Numbered from the stretch's first letter, positions 7,809-17,240 are shown. The stretch is DNA of 64,000 nt from Solibacillus faecavium (GCF_014836905.1 NZ_JACSPZ010000004.1:248001-312000), one strand, 5' to 3'. A program made the numbers and translations. The notes: a model not told the origin generated them from the sequence alone.

Positions 7809-8455
7809 TAGTTTAAATTATTTGGCAAATCTTCAGATAAAAATGCGATTAAATCGTGTATGTTTTGCTCACTGACACCATGACCTACCGGATATGATTT
7901 AAATGTAACTTTCGTGCCATAGTCATTGAAGAAACGGACTGCATGCTCAGCCCATTCAAACGGATAGTCGTAGTCATATTCACCATGTGAAATGAAAATC
8001 TTAGAACCATCCATCGTTTTTTTACTATACTCAAGTGCAGCAAACTCAGGTAAATAGCCACTTAACGCTGCTGTACCACGAATCGTATCTCCCATTACCA
8101 TTGCAAGGGATTGTGCCAATGCTGCTCCTTGATTAAATCCAACGACATAAAGTTGTTGTTCATCTAAATTATATTCTTGAACAGCTTCTTTAATAAATGC
8201 TTCAATTCCTTTTAATACTTTATCAAAAATAGTACGGTTTGGCTTACCTTCTTCTTCAAATGTATAAAAAGCATAGCCAGGTCGATGTTGAATAGGGCCT
8301 TGCAAACTAAAAATGTGACATTGCGTAGAAAACGAATTAACTAATTGTAATAAATCGTTTTCATCACTTCCTAAACCGTGCAATAAGAAGATTGCAGGTT
8401 TTTTCTCTGTATTCATCACAGGGGCTTTGTGTAAATAAGTAAATGGTGTATTCAT
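7808..8455 (-). CDS. carboxylesterase/phospholipase-fold protein without the nucleophilic Ser
   Basis: 215 residues of the alpha/beta-hydrolase phospholipase/carboxylesterase family, with LLHGLGSDENDL near residue 25 for the oxyanion region. At the nucleophile elbow, where relatives have G-F-S-Q-G, this protein reads VVGFNQGAAL; the codon is AAT. The Asp (HGEYDYDYP) and His (VGHGVS) of the triad are present. As read, it should lack normal Ser-hydrolase activity and may be a binding protein, or the codon may be a single-base error or mutation (AGT to AAT). It lies 14 bases downstream of the 187-residue gene, probably co-transcribed. Confidence 0.85.
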   Translation of the reverse strand: MNTPFTYLHKAPVMNTEKKPAIFLLHGLGSDENDLLQLVNSFSTQCHIFSLQGPIQHRPGYAFYTFEEEGKPNRTIFDKVLKGIEAFIKEAVQEYNLDEQQLYVVGFNQGAALAQSLAMVMGDTIRGTAALSGYLPEFAALEYSKKTMDGSKIFISHGEYDYDYPFEWAEHAVRFFNDYGTKVTFKSYPVGHGVSEQNIHDLIAFLSEDLPNNLN

Positions 8456-8469
8456 TTTTATATCTCCTT

Positions 8470-9033
8470 TTAAGAAAGCGTCATTTTATTGACGATTTGG
8501 TCGGTAAAATAAGCAATATAACCGTCCATCGTTTTTAACGTTTCGTCAATATCACCTTGTGCTAAAAGTGTTGCTTTATTCGCACAAATTAATGTTAAAA
8601 AATCGACGCGTAATCCATGCTCCACAGATGCATATGCATAATCATAAATTACATCTGCATCTTCTACTTTTAATGCTTCATATTGCTGATGGAAAGCTTT
8701 CGTATAATCATCCATCTTTTCTGCTACACTGTTACGAATCTGCATTTGATGTACCATTAGTTCATTTTCAATATATGATACAGTCGGTAACTCCCCAGCA
8801 GTAAATGTAGCACGAACAAGATCTGTCCATGCCATTTTATTTTCAACGAAGTAAGCCATGTTTAACATGAGCCGGTCATAAAAGTCTATTGTTGAAGTGG
8901 ACGATTCTCGTTTATCATTAATATTTTGTTGGATAATCTTTTCAAATTTTTGGGGATCTGCTTTACTGGATAATAAAAATAATGCTTTTTCTATATATGT
9001 AGCAATGTCCTTTTGTATATTTTCGGCTGTCAT
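8470..9033 (-). CDS. conserved-looking hypothetical protein, 187 residues
   Basis: Mostly alpha-helical, acidic and soluble, with no signal peptide, membrane segment or recognised motif. The ATG at 9033 is preferred over an in-frame TTG at 9039 because it is 9 bases from GGAAG, while the TTG is only 3 bases away. It is followed by the esterase-like gene after a 14-base gap, so they probably form a two-gene operon. I do not recognise the family. Confidence 0.75.
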   Translation of the reverse strand: MTAENIQKDIATYIEKALFLLSSKADPQKFEKIIQQNINDKRESSTSTIDFYDRLMLNMAYFVENKMAWTDLVRATFTAGELPTVSYIENELMVHQMQIRNSVAEKMDDYTKAFHQQYEALKVEDADVIYDYAYASVEHGLRVDFLTLICANKATLLAQGDIDETLKTMDGYIAYFTDQIVNKMTLS

Positions 9034-9204
9034 AATCAATCACTTCCTTAATCTATTGGCTTCTTTTTTCATTTACTATCGTACCATTCCTCATATAATA
9101 TCGCACGTATCCAATACATTATACCTGGGCAGTTTGCATCGGAAATATGTAATTTAGTATGTTCTTCTAAAATAACCGGGAATGCACACGATAAGAAGTT
9201 AAAA

Positions 9205-9238
9205 AAATGCCACTTGGTCTAGTAGACAAGTGACATTT
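9205..9238 (-). terminator. transketolase terminator
   Basis: 12-base stem with one mismatch (AAATGTCACTTG/CAAGTGGCATTT on the minus strand) followed by a run of T. Confidence 0.85.
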
Positions 9239-9248
9239 AAACTTTAAA

Positions 9249-11243
9249 TTAAAGTGCTTTTACTTTAGCAACTACGTTTTCTACAGTGAAGCCATATTCT
9301 TTTATAACAATCTCTCCAGGCGCTGATGCACCGAATTTATCAATTGCTAGTACGTCACCTTCAAAGCCAACATATTTATGCCAACCGAATGATGAACCCA
9401 TTTCTATTGCTAAACGTTTTGTCACAGCTTTTGGCAATACTGATTCCTTGTATTCCTTAGACTGCTCTTCAAAACGGTCCATTGACGGCATTGATACAAC
9501 AGACGCATCAATTCCTTCTTCTAGTAGTGCTTTTTTAGCATTTACAGCCAATCCTACTTCAGAACCCGTTGCAATTAAAATAGCATCCGGTGTTTCTTTT
9601 ACTGATGCAGCAACGACATAGGCACCTTTTTCAACACCTTCATATACAGCATCTTTCGCTACATCCAATACCGGTAAATTTTGACGAGATAAAACTAATA
9701 CAGTTGGAACTGACTTACTTTCTAAAGCTAATTTCCATGCTGCAACAGATTCATTTGCATCTGCCGGGCGAATAACCGAAAGATTTGGCATTGCACGCAA
9801 TGATGCTAAATGCTCGACAGGCTCATGAGTAGGGCCATCTTCCCCTACTGCAATAGAATCGTGTGTAAATACATACGTTACAGGCAAGCCCATTAATGCT
9901 GATAAACGAATTGCAGGACGAACATAGTCAGAGAATACGAAGAATGTACCGCCAAATACGTTTAATCCTCCGTGTAATGCCATACCGTTCATTGCAGCAC
10001 CCATTGCAAATTCACGTACACCAAACCAAATATTACGACCTTCTGGGGTATCAGCGAAGAAATCACCAGCGCCTTTAATCGTTGTTTTGTTTGAACCTGC
10101 CAAGTCTGCAGAACCACCAAAGAATGAAGGAGTAGTTTTTGCAATGGCATTGATTGCATCACCAGAAGATGAACGTGTTGCTACAGCAGTGCCAGCTTCG
10201 TACACTGGTAATTCAGAAGCAAAGTTTTCCGGTAAATTGTTTTCCATTGCATTCACGAATTGTGTAGCTAGCTCCGGATATTCATTTTTGTAACTTTCGA
10301 ACAGTTCATTCCAAGAAGCTTCCGCTTGTACACCTTGTATTTCGCTTGCCGCTTTAAATGTTTCGTACACTTCATTTGGTACGAAGAATGACTCATGTTC
10401 CCAAGCATATGCAGCTTTTGTTAAAGCAACTTCATCAAATCCAAGTGGTGCACCATGGCAATCCGCTTTACCTGATTTATTTGGAGAACCAAAACCGATG
10501 ACAGTCTTAACTTCGATAATTGTTGGTCCGCCCGTATTTTGTTTTGCTTTTTCAATCGCTGTATTAATTTCAACAATATCAGTGCCATCTTGAACTTTTA
10601 AATAATTCCAACCATAAGATTCAAAACGCTTTTGGATGTTTTCTGAGAATGACTTTTCCAGATCACCATCAAGTGAAATATCATTTGAATCATATAGCAC
10701 AATCAACTTATCCAATTTTAAGTGTCCTGCAAGTGAAATCGCTTCTGCAGCAACACCTTCCATTAAATCACCATCGCCACATAGCGCAAATGTATAGTGG
10801 TCTACAATATCTAAACCTGGCTTGTTGTATGTTGCAGCTAGATGACGCTCAGCCATTGCCATACCTACTGACATCGCAATACCTTGCCCTAATGGACCTG
10901 TAGTAGCTTCAACACCTACTGTATGACCATATTCCGGATGTCCTGGAGTTTTAGAATTCCACTGGCGGAAATTTTTTATTTCTTCCATCTCTAAACCATA
11001 TCCACCTAAGTGCAATAAACTATATAAAAGCATTGAGCCATGTCCAGCTGATAATACAAAGCGGTCACGATTGAACCAATTTGGATTTTGTGGGTTATGA
11101 CGTAATTGCTTCGTCCATAAAGTATAAGCCATTGGAGCTGCACCCATTGGTAAACCTGGGTGACCTGAGTTTGCCTTCTCTATTGCATCGATTGATAATG
11201 TACGGATTGCGCTAATTGCTAACTGATCCATCTGTTGTGTCAT
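9249..11243 (-). CDS. tkt: transketolase
   Basis: 664 residues, full length. Thiamine-diphosphate enzyme moving two-carbon units between sugar phosphates in the non-oxidative pentose phosphate pathway; cytoplasmic. The N-terminal pyrophosphate domain carries the ThDP motif GDGDLMEG and the Asn of [10 protein letters not shown]. The pyrimidine domain carries [12 protein letters not shown] and [20 protein letters not shown], and the C-terminal domain follows. The ribosome-binding site AAAGGATG lies 7 bases before the ATG. Next to the yneA-yneB-ynzC SOS locus, as in B. subtilis. A short direct repeat upstream (11338-11367) might be an operator. Confidence 0.97.
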   Translation of the reverse strand: MTQQMDQLAISAIRTLSIDAIEKANSGHPGLPMGAAPMAYTLWTKQLRHNPQNPNWFNRDRFVLSAGHGSMLLYSLLHLGGYGLEMEEIKNFRQWNSKTPGHPEYGHTVGVEATTGPLGQGIAMSVGMAMAERHLAATYNKPGLDIVDHYTFALCGDGDLMEGVAAEAISLAGHLKLDKLIVLYDSNDISLDGDLEKSFSENIQKRFESYGWNYLKVQDGTDIVEINTAIEKAKQNTGGPTIIEVKTVIGFGSPNKSGKADCHGAPLGFDEVALTKAAYAWEHESFFVPNEVYETFKAASEIQGVQAEASWNELFESYKNEYPELATQFVNAMENNLPENFASELPVYEAGTAVATRSSSGDAINAIAKTTPSFFGGSADLAGSNKTTIKGAGDFFADTPEGRNIWFGVREFAMGAAMNGMALHGGLNVFGGTFFVFSDYVRPAIRLSALMGLPVTYVFTHDSIAVGEDGPTHEPVEHLASLRAMPNLSVIRPADANESVAAWKLALESKSVPTVLVLSRQNLPVLDVAKDAVYEGVEKGAYVVAASVKETPDAILIATGSEVGLAVNAKKALLEEGIDASVVSMPSMDRFEEQSKEYKESVLPKAVTKRLAIEMGSSFGWHKYVGFEGDVLAIDKFGASAPGEIVIKEYGFTVENVVAKVKAL

Positions 11244-11337
11244 TGTGTGACATCCTTTCTCGTACGATAATTCTACATCCTATAGTTTAGACAAATTCCC
11301 CTAAGAAAACAATCTTTTCTAATTGAGTTTATTAAAA

Positions 11338-11367
11338 TATGTCATACTTTATAAGAAATGTGTCATA
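11338..11367. repeat. 21-base-spaced direct repeat upstream of tkt
   Basis: TATGTCATA at 11338-11346 and TGTGTCATA at 11359-11367 are in the same orientation, exactly 21 bases apart (two helical turns). They lie in the gap between ynzC and tkt. This layout suits a dimeric regulator, but no known box is matched. Confidence 0.35.
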
Positions 11368-11379
11368 TTATTAAACATT

Positions 11380-11616
11380 CTAATTTAGAAAGTTTTTTTG
11401 CGATTTTATTTGTTTTAATTTTTCTGGCGTTACATCATTGCCTTCTTCATCAATCACTTTCATATGTTCTATCGTATCGCGCATAGTCGAACGGAATGTG
11501 TCTAAATATTCCTTGCGGAGTGCTGTACGTTCCTTTGCTAATTCTTCCGTTAACTTTCCTTCTTTTGCTAATTTAGAAAGCTCATTAATTCGAGCCAATT
11601 TTTCTTTTGATAACAT
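11380..11616 (-). CDS. ynzC: YnzC/DUF896 family protein
   Basis: 78 residues, matching the UPF0291 family: MLSKEKLARINELSKLAKEG at the start, then two antiparallel helices and the closing LKQIKSQKNF. It is small, charged and cytoplasmic. In B. subtilis it is the last gene of the LexA-regulated yneA-yneB-ynzC operon; its precise role is unknown. Here it is separated from yneB by a 75-residue gene and a 423-base gap with a folded repeat, so it may no longer be co-transcribed with yneA-yneB. Confidence 0.93.
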   Translation of the reverse strand: MLSKEKLARINELSKLAKEGKLTEELAKERTALRKEYLDTFRSTMRDTIEHMKVIDEEGNDVTPEKLKQIKSQKNFLN

Positions 11617-11858
11617 TTCAATCTCACCTTTCTACATACCAATAATACAAAGGTATAAAAAAAAGACTGGAAGGGCAAGTAAAAACGCTTTGAAAGTAAC
11701 TACTCTTACAGCGTAAAAACATTGAAATAATAAGGTTTGAGCTAAAAACACGACATAACTTTACTATGTAATGCATTAAAATTGAGTTTATAATCACTAA
11801 TTTATTCCTCATCACTATAAAAAAGCGATTTTTCTGATGCGTGAAAAATCGGTATCCG

Positions 11859-11990
11859 TCCGGGTACGCTTTCCATGGGAACGACCTAAGTCTGTCGTCT
11901 TAGACATTGGTTCTCCTGCGATTACTCGTCGCAAAATAAATTTCCCTGTTCCCATTGGAGTCGGACCCTTCCCTTCAACCAATTTTAAAT
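11859..11990. repeat. folded intergenic repeat, copy A
   Basis: Shares the sequence ACGCTTTCC, a nested hairpin, then TTGGAGTCG with copy B at 47602-47695. The outer stem is ATGGG (11875-11879)/CCCAT (11951-11955); the inner stem is CTAAG (11886-11890)/CTTAG (11899-11903). Compared with copy B, the outer stem changes at two pairs and the inner stem at one, always keeping pairing. Copy A has about 30 extra bases in the 3' side of the loop. It fills most of the 423-base gap 11617-12039; otherwise I see only AT-rich spacer there. Confidence 0.75.
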
Positions 11991-12039
11991 AGAGTCAATT
12001 TTTTTCATACATGCTATGCTCACTACAGAGCTTTTCTAC

Positions 12040-12267
12040 TTAAGTCCTAGTCGCCTCATCTAAAATAAATGCAAATTTTTCGGTATTGTCATCTGCTTCA
12101 ATAATAATGCCAAATACAGTAACGGCATCATTATTAACTTCAACATCAGTAAGCTTGTTAGTCATCCTTTCAAAAACCTTAGAATTCATTTTAATTTTTT
12201 TTACGTGCTTACCTTGTGAATTTAAATAGTCCAGATCTTTACGAATTTGTTCTAATAATACGTCCAA
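12040..12267 (-). CDS. 75-residue protein of unknown function in the SOS locus
   Basis: Starts at TTG with a strong AGGAGGTGAT site 3-9 bases upstream. It reads MDVLLEQIRKDLDYLNSQGK, then KKIKMNSKVFERM, then a beta-rich acidic half (VTVFGIIIEADDNTEKFAFIL). The predicted alpha-beta pattern suggests a compact soluble domain; there is no signal or membrane segment. It is separated from yneB by a terminator hairpin, so it is probably its own unit rather than a fourth SOS gene. I do not recognise the family. Confidence 0.7.
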   Translation of the reverse strand: MDVLLEQIRKDLDYLNSQGKHVKKIKMNSKVFERMTNKLTDVEVNNDAVTVFGIIIEADDNTEKFAFILDEATRT

Positions 12268-12338
12268 AATATCACCTCCTAAAACTTTAATACCTTCTGA
12301 TTCATATCATTCCACAAACTAAATAAATCATAATAAAA

Positions 12339-12362
12339 AGCCACGCTCAAATGAACGTGACT
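12339..12362 (-). terminator. terminator after yneB
   Basis: Stem AGTCACG-TC/GA-CGTGGCT (minus strand) with one internal mismatch and a four-base loop, followed by TTTTTATTATG. It separates the yneA-yneB unit from the 75-residue gene. Confidence 0.7.
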
Positions 12363-12440
12363 CTTCTGTAATACTTTAGTTAATTTTTATAATTGCTATA
12401 GAATTCCTGTAATTGTGTTGCGATATTCTTAAGGACAATT

Positions 12441-13431
<991 letters not shown>

Positions 13432-13449
13432 AATAAATACCCCTCTTTT

Positions 13450-13463
13450 CGAATATACGTTCG
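13450..13463. promoter_or_regulatory. LexA box 1 (yneA-proximal)
   Basis: CGAATATACGTTCG, one mismatch from the B. subtilis SOS consensus CGAACRNRYGTTCG, 19 bases before the yneA start. Confidence 0.75.
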
Positions 13464-13486
13464 GAATGTTTGTTCCCATAATAATA

Positions 13487-13500
13487 CGAACATATGTTTT
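13487..13500. promoter_or_regulatory. LexA box 2 (middle)
   Basis: CGAACATATGTTTT: a perfect left half and a near-perfect right half of the Bacillales SOS box. Confidence 0.85.
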
Positions 13501-13515
13501 TGTCAACCGTTTTTT

Positions 13516-13529
13516 CGAACTTATGTTTG
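13516..13529. promoter_or_regulatory. LexA box 3 (lexA-proximal)
   Basis: CGAACTTATGTTTG, an almost perfect SOS box overlapping the predicted -35 of lexA (TTTGCA 13526-13531). Confidence 0.9.
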
Positions 13530-13555
13530 CATTCGTGTTCGCATACTGCTATACT
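13526..13555 (+). promoter_or_regulatory. lexA promoter
   Basis: TTTGCA (13526-13531), an 18-base spacer, then TATACT (13550-13555). LexA box 3 covers the -35, so autorepression is expected. Confidence 0.6.
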
Positions 13556-13593
13556 TACACTAAGAAAAATAGCATGATAAAGAGGTGAGTTAG

Positions 13594-14217
13594 TTGACAC
13601 AAAAAATTTCCAAGCGACAAGAAGCTATTCTAACTTTTATAAAAGAGGAAGTTCGTTCAAAAGGCTATCCGCCTTCAGTTCGTGAAATTGGAGAGGCAGT
13701 AGGTTTAGCTTCTAGTTCAACTGTCCACGGGCATTTAGCTCGATTAGAAAGTAAAGGGCTTATACGTCGCGACCCTACTAAACCGCGTGCCATTGAAATT
13801 TTAGATCAAGAAGAGCTATCAATAGCTAAGCAAGGTGTAATTCACGTACCATTAATCGGTAAAGTTACAGCTGGTTTACCTATTTCAGCTATTGAAGATA
13901 TCCAAGAATATTTCCCGCTGCCCGATGCATATGGATCATCAGAAGATGAGTTATTTATGCTTGAAATAATGGGTGAATCAATGATTGAAGCAGGCATATT
14001 AAATGGCGATTACGTTATCGTCAAGAAAACTTCTACTGCAAGCAATGGAGAAATTGTTGTTGCAATGACCGAAGAAGATGAGGCGACTGTGAAGCGTTTC
14101 TACAAAGAAAAAACTCATTTCCGTCTACAACCTGAAAACAGTTCAATGGAGCCGATTATTGTTAATCAAGTATCAATTTTAGGTAAAGTAGTAGGGCTAT
14201 ATCGAAATATTCATTAA
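13594..14217 (+). CDS. lexA: LexA repressor
   Basis: 207 residues. The N-terminal winged helix ([25 protein letters not shown]) binds SOS boxes; the C-terminal S24 domain self-cleaves when RecA is activated. The cleavage site Ala-Gly lies in VTAGLPIS (about residue 91). The Ser and Lys of the catalytic dyad are in GESMIEAGI and VIVKK. It starts at TTG with AAGAGGTGA upstream; no better ATG is available. Divergent from yneA-yneB across three SOS boxes. Confidence 0.98.
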   Translation: MTQKISKRQEAILTFIKEEVRSKGYPPSVREIGEAVGLASSSTVHGHLARLESKGLIRRDPTKPRAIEILDQEELSIAKQGVIHVPLIGKVTAGLPISAIEDIQEYFPLPDAYGSSEDELFMLEIMGESMIEAGILNGDYVIVKKTSTASNGEIVVAMTEEDEATVKRFYKEKTHFRLQPENSSMEPIIVNQVSILGKVVGLYRNIH

Positions 14218-14220
14218 TTA

Positions 14221-14262
14221 AAAGCTTGCCATTCTAATAGAATCGGCAAGCTTTTTCTTTTT
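14221..14262 (+). terminator. lexA terminator
   Basis: 10-base stem AAAGCTTGCC/GGCAAGCTTT followed by TTCTTTTT. Confidence 0.9.
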
Positions 14263-14266
14263 CAAA

Positions 14267-14294
14267 CAAAAAACCCAGCCGAAATCGACTGGGT
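14267..14294 (-). terminator. terminator of the gamma-Glu hydrolase gene
   Basis: Stem ACCCAG/CTGGGT plus an inner pair, followed on the minus strand by a T run. It lies 6 bases after the stop codon. Confidence 0.8.
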
Positions 14295-14299
14295 CCTCC

Positions 14300-14995
14300 T
14301 TAATTTTTACATGCATTTATAAAACTACTAAATAAACGTTGTGCGTAAATATCACCGTTTGGTGCCAACTCTTCAGGGTGCCACTGTACAGCCACACAAT
14401 ATGGATGGGATTCGTGCTCTATTCCCTCAATTATACCGTCTTTTGCAACAGCCGATGTGATCAGACCTTTCCCTAATTTCCCTACTGATTGGTGATGGAA
14501 AGTATTCACACGAAATGATTCTTCTCCAAAAATAGCTTTAAACTTTGGTGTTTTCACATCAACAGTGTGGGCTAATTCTCCGCGCTTGGATGGTTGCTTA
14601 TGTTGGACTATATTTTCCACCTGTGATGGAATATCCTGAATAATCGTACCTCCAAAGGCTACATTCAAAATCTGCTGTCCTCGGCAAATACCTAGAATGG
14701 GCATTTGTCTTTTAAATGCTTCATTCATTAATAAAAGATCACTGTCATCACGCTTTCGTACTACACTCCCGATATTACGATGCGGCTCTTCATTAAATAA
14801 TAACGGATCGATATCCGCACCACCAATTAATACAATACCATCAACAATATCCAATAAAGCCTCAACATTGCCTTTCGTCGCATTCGGAATACAAATCGGA
14901 ATTCCCCCTGCTTGTTCAATTGATGTTAAATAGACATTATTAATATCCATTTTCTTGTCAAAGTCATACATCGTTAATCCAATAATCGGCTTCAT
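14300..14995 (-). CDS. gamma-glutamyl-gamma-aminobutyrate hydrolase family (class I GATase)
   Basis: 231 residues of the PuuD/peptidase C26 family. The catalytic Cys is in ILGICRGQQILN (about residue 100), and the His-x-Glu pair is in VQWHPEE near the C-terminus. Family members hydrolyse gamma-glutamyl bonds, for example gamma-glutamyl-GABA in putrescine breakdown. No polyamine genes are nearby, so the substrate is open. Monocistronic, with its own terminator. Confidence 0.88.
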   Translation of the reverse strand: MKPIIGLTMYDFDKKMDINNVYLTSIEQAGGIPICIPNATKGNVEALLDIVDGIVLIGGADIDPLLFNEEPHRNIGSVVRKRDDSDLLLMNEAFKRQMPILGICRGQQILNVAFGGTIIQDIPSQVENIVQHKQPSKRGELAHTVDVKTPKFKAIFGEESFRVNTFHHQSVGKLGKGLITSAVAKDGIIEGIEHESHPYCVAVQWHPEELAPNGDIYAQRLFSSFINACKN

Positions 14996-15082
14996 TTTCT
15001 ATCCCCTTAAAGTTAAAAAATAATTCAAATATTTTAAATTATACTATTATATCGCCTTAAATGACTACAAAAATTTACAAAT

Positions 15083-15107
15083 AAAGGGACTGCTAAATGC
15101 AGACCCT
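15083..15107 (-). terminator. terminator of the nucleotidase gene
   Basis: AGGG-CTGC/GCAG-CCCT stem with a facing A/A-type mismatch, followed by TTATTTG. Confidence 0.65.
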
Positions 15108-15113
15108 GTTTGA

Positions 15114-15659
15114 CTAAACAATTTCAAGTTGTTTTATAAAATATTCCTTAATTTCTTTCCAATTATGGACGCGTGTATATCCTTCTTCCGCCCGATTGTA
15201 TGGCATTGAATACAATAGTCCTGTTCCTTTAAATGCCGCAAGTTGTCTTGGACTGTCGTCAATTAAATAATCGGCATGTATAACTGCTTTATTTCCGCAA
15301 AATACAATATTTTGTGTTTTGATGAATGGAAAATGCTTGATTAGCCAATCATATTTGGCTGTGAATGATCCCGGTACATCCATTGCAGCAGTAGCTATAA
15401 AGATTTCATAATGCTCCTGCAGCTCCTGAATGACTTCAATTGCATCTTCATCTAGTAAGTCCAAATCACGGAAATAATCTGGCTCATTTAATAGTGCAAA
15501 TAGTTTCTTCGCATCTTCACGTGGTAAATCACGCTGCGTAGTTAATAAAAATTCCTCGTCCGTAAAGGAAGTGCCAAAATTCTCATTGTAAGTAATACGT
15601 AACTTAGAATAAAAGTCAGCTAAAACCTGGTCCATATCAATCGCAATACTTTTCTTCAT
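15114..15659 (-). CDS. 5'(3')-deoxyribonucleotidase family (NT5C, HAD fold)
   Basis: 181 residues of the HAD superfamily. The N-terminal DMDQVLADF supplies the nucleophile Asp and the acid/base Asp; the middle ATAAMDVPGSF gives motif II, and DYLIDDSPRQL gives the C-terminal acidic motif. Members dephosphorylate deoxynucleoside monophosphates (dUMP, dTMP) and may trim nucleotide pools. The gene stands alone with its own AGGAGG-type site and terminator. Substrate preference cannot be read from sequence. Confidence 0.85.
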   Translation of the reverse strand: MKKSIAIDMDQVLADFYSKLRITYNENFGTSFTDEEFLLTTQRDLPREDAKKLFALLNEPDYFRDLDLLDEDAIEVIQELQEHYEIFIATAAMDVPGSFTAKYDWLIKHFPFIKTQNIVFCGNKAVIHADYLIDDSPRQLAAFKGTGLLYSMPYNRAEEGYTRVHNWKEIKEYFIKQLEIV

Positions 15660-15736
15660 GTAATTTCCTCCTTGAAATTTCCTAATTTAAGTTTATACAA
15701 TTATATCGTGAAATAACAAGGTATTACTCTCTACAA

Positions 15737-16444
15737 CTAACAACGAACATATTTGCGTTTAAATCCGATACGCCCTTTTTCACCTTGCTTTACAATTTCT
15801 GCATACGCGTGTACTTTTCCAGGCTTTTTTCCTTTATGCTTAATTTCTACCTCACCAATATCCTCTGCTATTTGCAACGCCTCATTATGTAATGGCTTAA
15901 AAGAAATACCGACAGTCATTACAAAGTTATTCATCGCAACTTGGGTACGTAGTGGTACTAGGTGGATATTTTGTTTTACCTGTTCAAGCATTTCCTTCAT
16001 TTTCTGAACTGAGAACTCCTCATCTTTTCTATTACCGAGGAGCCAGCAATAACAATGCCAGCCAGCAGACATTTTCAGCTCTTCTCCACTTGCAATCCAT
16101 TTATCGCTTACTTGTTGGGCAATTTCAGATTCCGCTAATGTAACTGCAACAACATAATCAGATATCATATAAAAATAGGCCTGCTCAATCCATCGATTAT
16201 AATCTGCTTCCGACATTGCTTTTGAATCTGCGATGATTCCGGCAAAATACATCGCATCATAGTTGCCAGTTGCATATAATTGTTCAGCAAGTTCCTGGTT
16301 TATTTTGATTTGCTTAACATATGGTTTCATCGAGCCAATCGTTACACCAAATAGCGGTTCCTTTGCTCCGTTAGACATGTAAATTTTTTTCGTTCGTTCT
16401 TTCCCTAATTTTTCTAGTTCATGTATTATCATATTGAAATCCAT
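15737..16444 (-). CDS. DNA alkylation repair protein (AlkD-like HEAT-repeat family)
   Basis: 235 residues. It is built of helical pairs typical of the AlkD/DNA_alkylation repair family, with conserved FGVTIGSMKPYVKQI near the N-terminus, YDAMYFAGIIADSKAM and WHCYCWLLGNR in the middle, and a basic C-terminus. AlkD glycosylases remove positively charged alkylated purines without base flipping, but many family members are uncharacterised. The ATG at 16444 (AAAGGAG 9-10 bases upstream) is preferred over a longer start 17 codons earlier. Confidence 0.75.
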   Translation of the reverse strand: MDFNMIIHELEKLGKERTKKIYMSNGAKEPLFGVTIGSMKPYVKQIKINQELAEQLYATGNYDAMYFAGIIADSKAMSEADYNRWIEQAYFYMISDYVVAVTLAESEIAQQVSDKWIASGEELKMSAGWHCYCWLLGNRKDEEFSVQKMKEMLEQVKQNIHLVPLRTQVAMNNFVMTVGISFKPLHNEALQIAEDIGEVEIKHKGKKPGKVHAYAEIVKQGEKGRIGFKRKYVRC

Positions 16445-16783
16445 ATTAATCTGCTCCTTTAATCTGGATGTAAAACGTTTTTTTAACCTGGGCATAAAAA
16501 TTCCTACTTACCATATATCATCTTCAATTAAATGTACATAATAACCATTGTATAGTTTTTTTCTCTCATTTTGATCTTTTTAAAAAATGTTTTATAACTG
16601 AATTTCAAGTAAATCTTTATAGCTCTCCTCTACATCTTCACTATCCTATATTAGTACCTGCATTAGTATGTAAATATGAATTCAAGATAACAGATAAAAA
16701 TCCCTTTTATCATTTAAAAGTAAATATATTCCATAGAATAATAAAACAACCTCTGAACAGAATAAATTCAGGAGGTGATATTC

Positions 16784-17182
16784 ATGAAAAACAAAAACAT
16801 GAATACTGAATTTGGGATGGAAACAGACGTTAACAAGGTTATTAAGCAAAACCAGCAGGCTGAAGCTAAAAAGCAGCAAGCTTCTGGTCAATTCGCTAAT
16901 AACGGTTTACAAAAAAGCCCTAGTTCAATGAACGCGGAATTTGGAATGGAGACCGATGTGAACCAAGTTAAAAAGCAAAACCAACAAGCTGAAGCTAAAA
17001 AGCAGCAAGCTTCCGGCTTATTTGCTAATAGTGGTTTACAAAAGAAACTTAGTTCAATAAACGCGGAGTTTGGAATGGAAACAGATGTAAGCCAAGTCAA
17101 AAAGCAAAACCAACAAGCTGAAGCCAAAAAGCAGCAAGCTTCTGGATTATTTGCAAAGAATCGTTCCCAAAACGGTAAATAA
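16784..17182 (+). CDS. sspE: gamma-type small acid-soluble spore protein
   Basis: 132 residues made of three tandem repeats of about 43 residues, each reading like NAEFGMETDVNQVKKQNQQA followed by EAKKQQASG. This is the gamma-SASP pattern, including the EFG(T/M)ET site cut by the germination protease Gpr. These proteins store amino acids in the spore core and do not bind DNA. B. subtilis SspE has two repeats; this one has three. ATG at 16784 with AGGAGGTGA upstream; a GTG nine bases earlier lies inside that site and is rejected. Confidence 0.93.
   Translation: MKNKNMNTEFGMETDVNKVIKQNQQAEAKKQQASGQFANNGLQKSPSSMNAEFGMETDVNQVKKQNQQAEAKKQQASGLFANSGLQKKLSSINAEFGMETDVSQVKKQNQQAEAKKQQASGLFAKNRSQNGK
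16802..17179 (+). repeat. three tandem 129-base coding repeats in sspE
   Basis: Units begin at 16802, 16931 and 17060. They share long near-identical DNA stretches around the QNQQAEAKKQQASG codons, so unit number could vary by recombination. Confidence 0.85.
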
Positions 17183-17200
17183 TTGAATATCATCCCCATA

Positions 17201-17226
17201 CCGGCAATTAATATTGCCGGTTTTTC
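17201..17226 (+). terminator. sspE terminator
   Basis: Perfect 8-base stem CCGGCAAT/ATTGCCGG with a 4-base loop, followed by TTTTTCT. Confidence 0.9.
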
Positions 17227-17240
17227 TCCTTAAAAAAGAA

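Noticed and set aside
9286-9621. 111-codon plus-strand frame opposite tkt
   Set aside because: Lies wholly antisense to a well-supported enzyme gene with no motif or ribosome-binding site; a shadow of tkt codon use.
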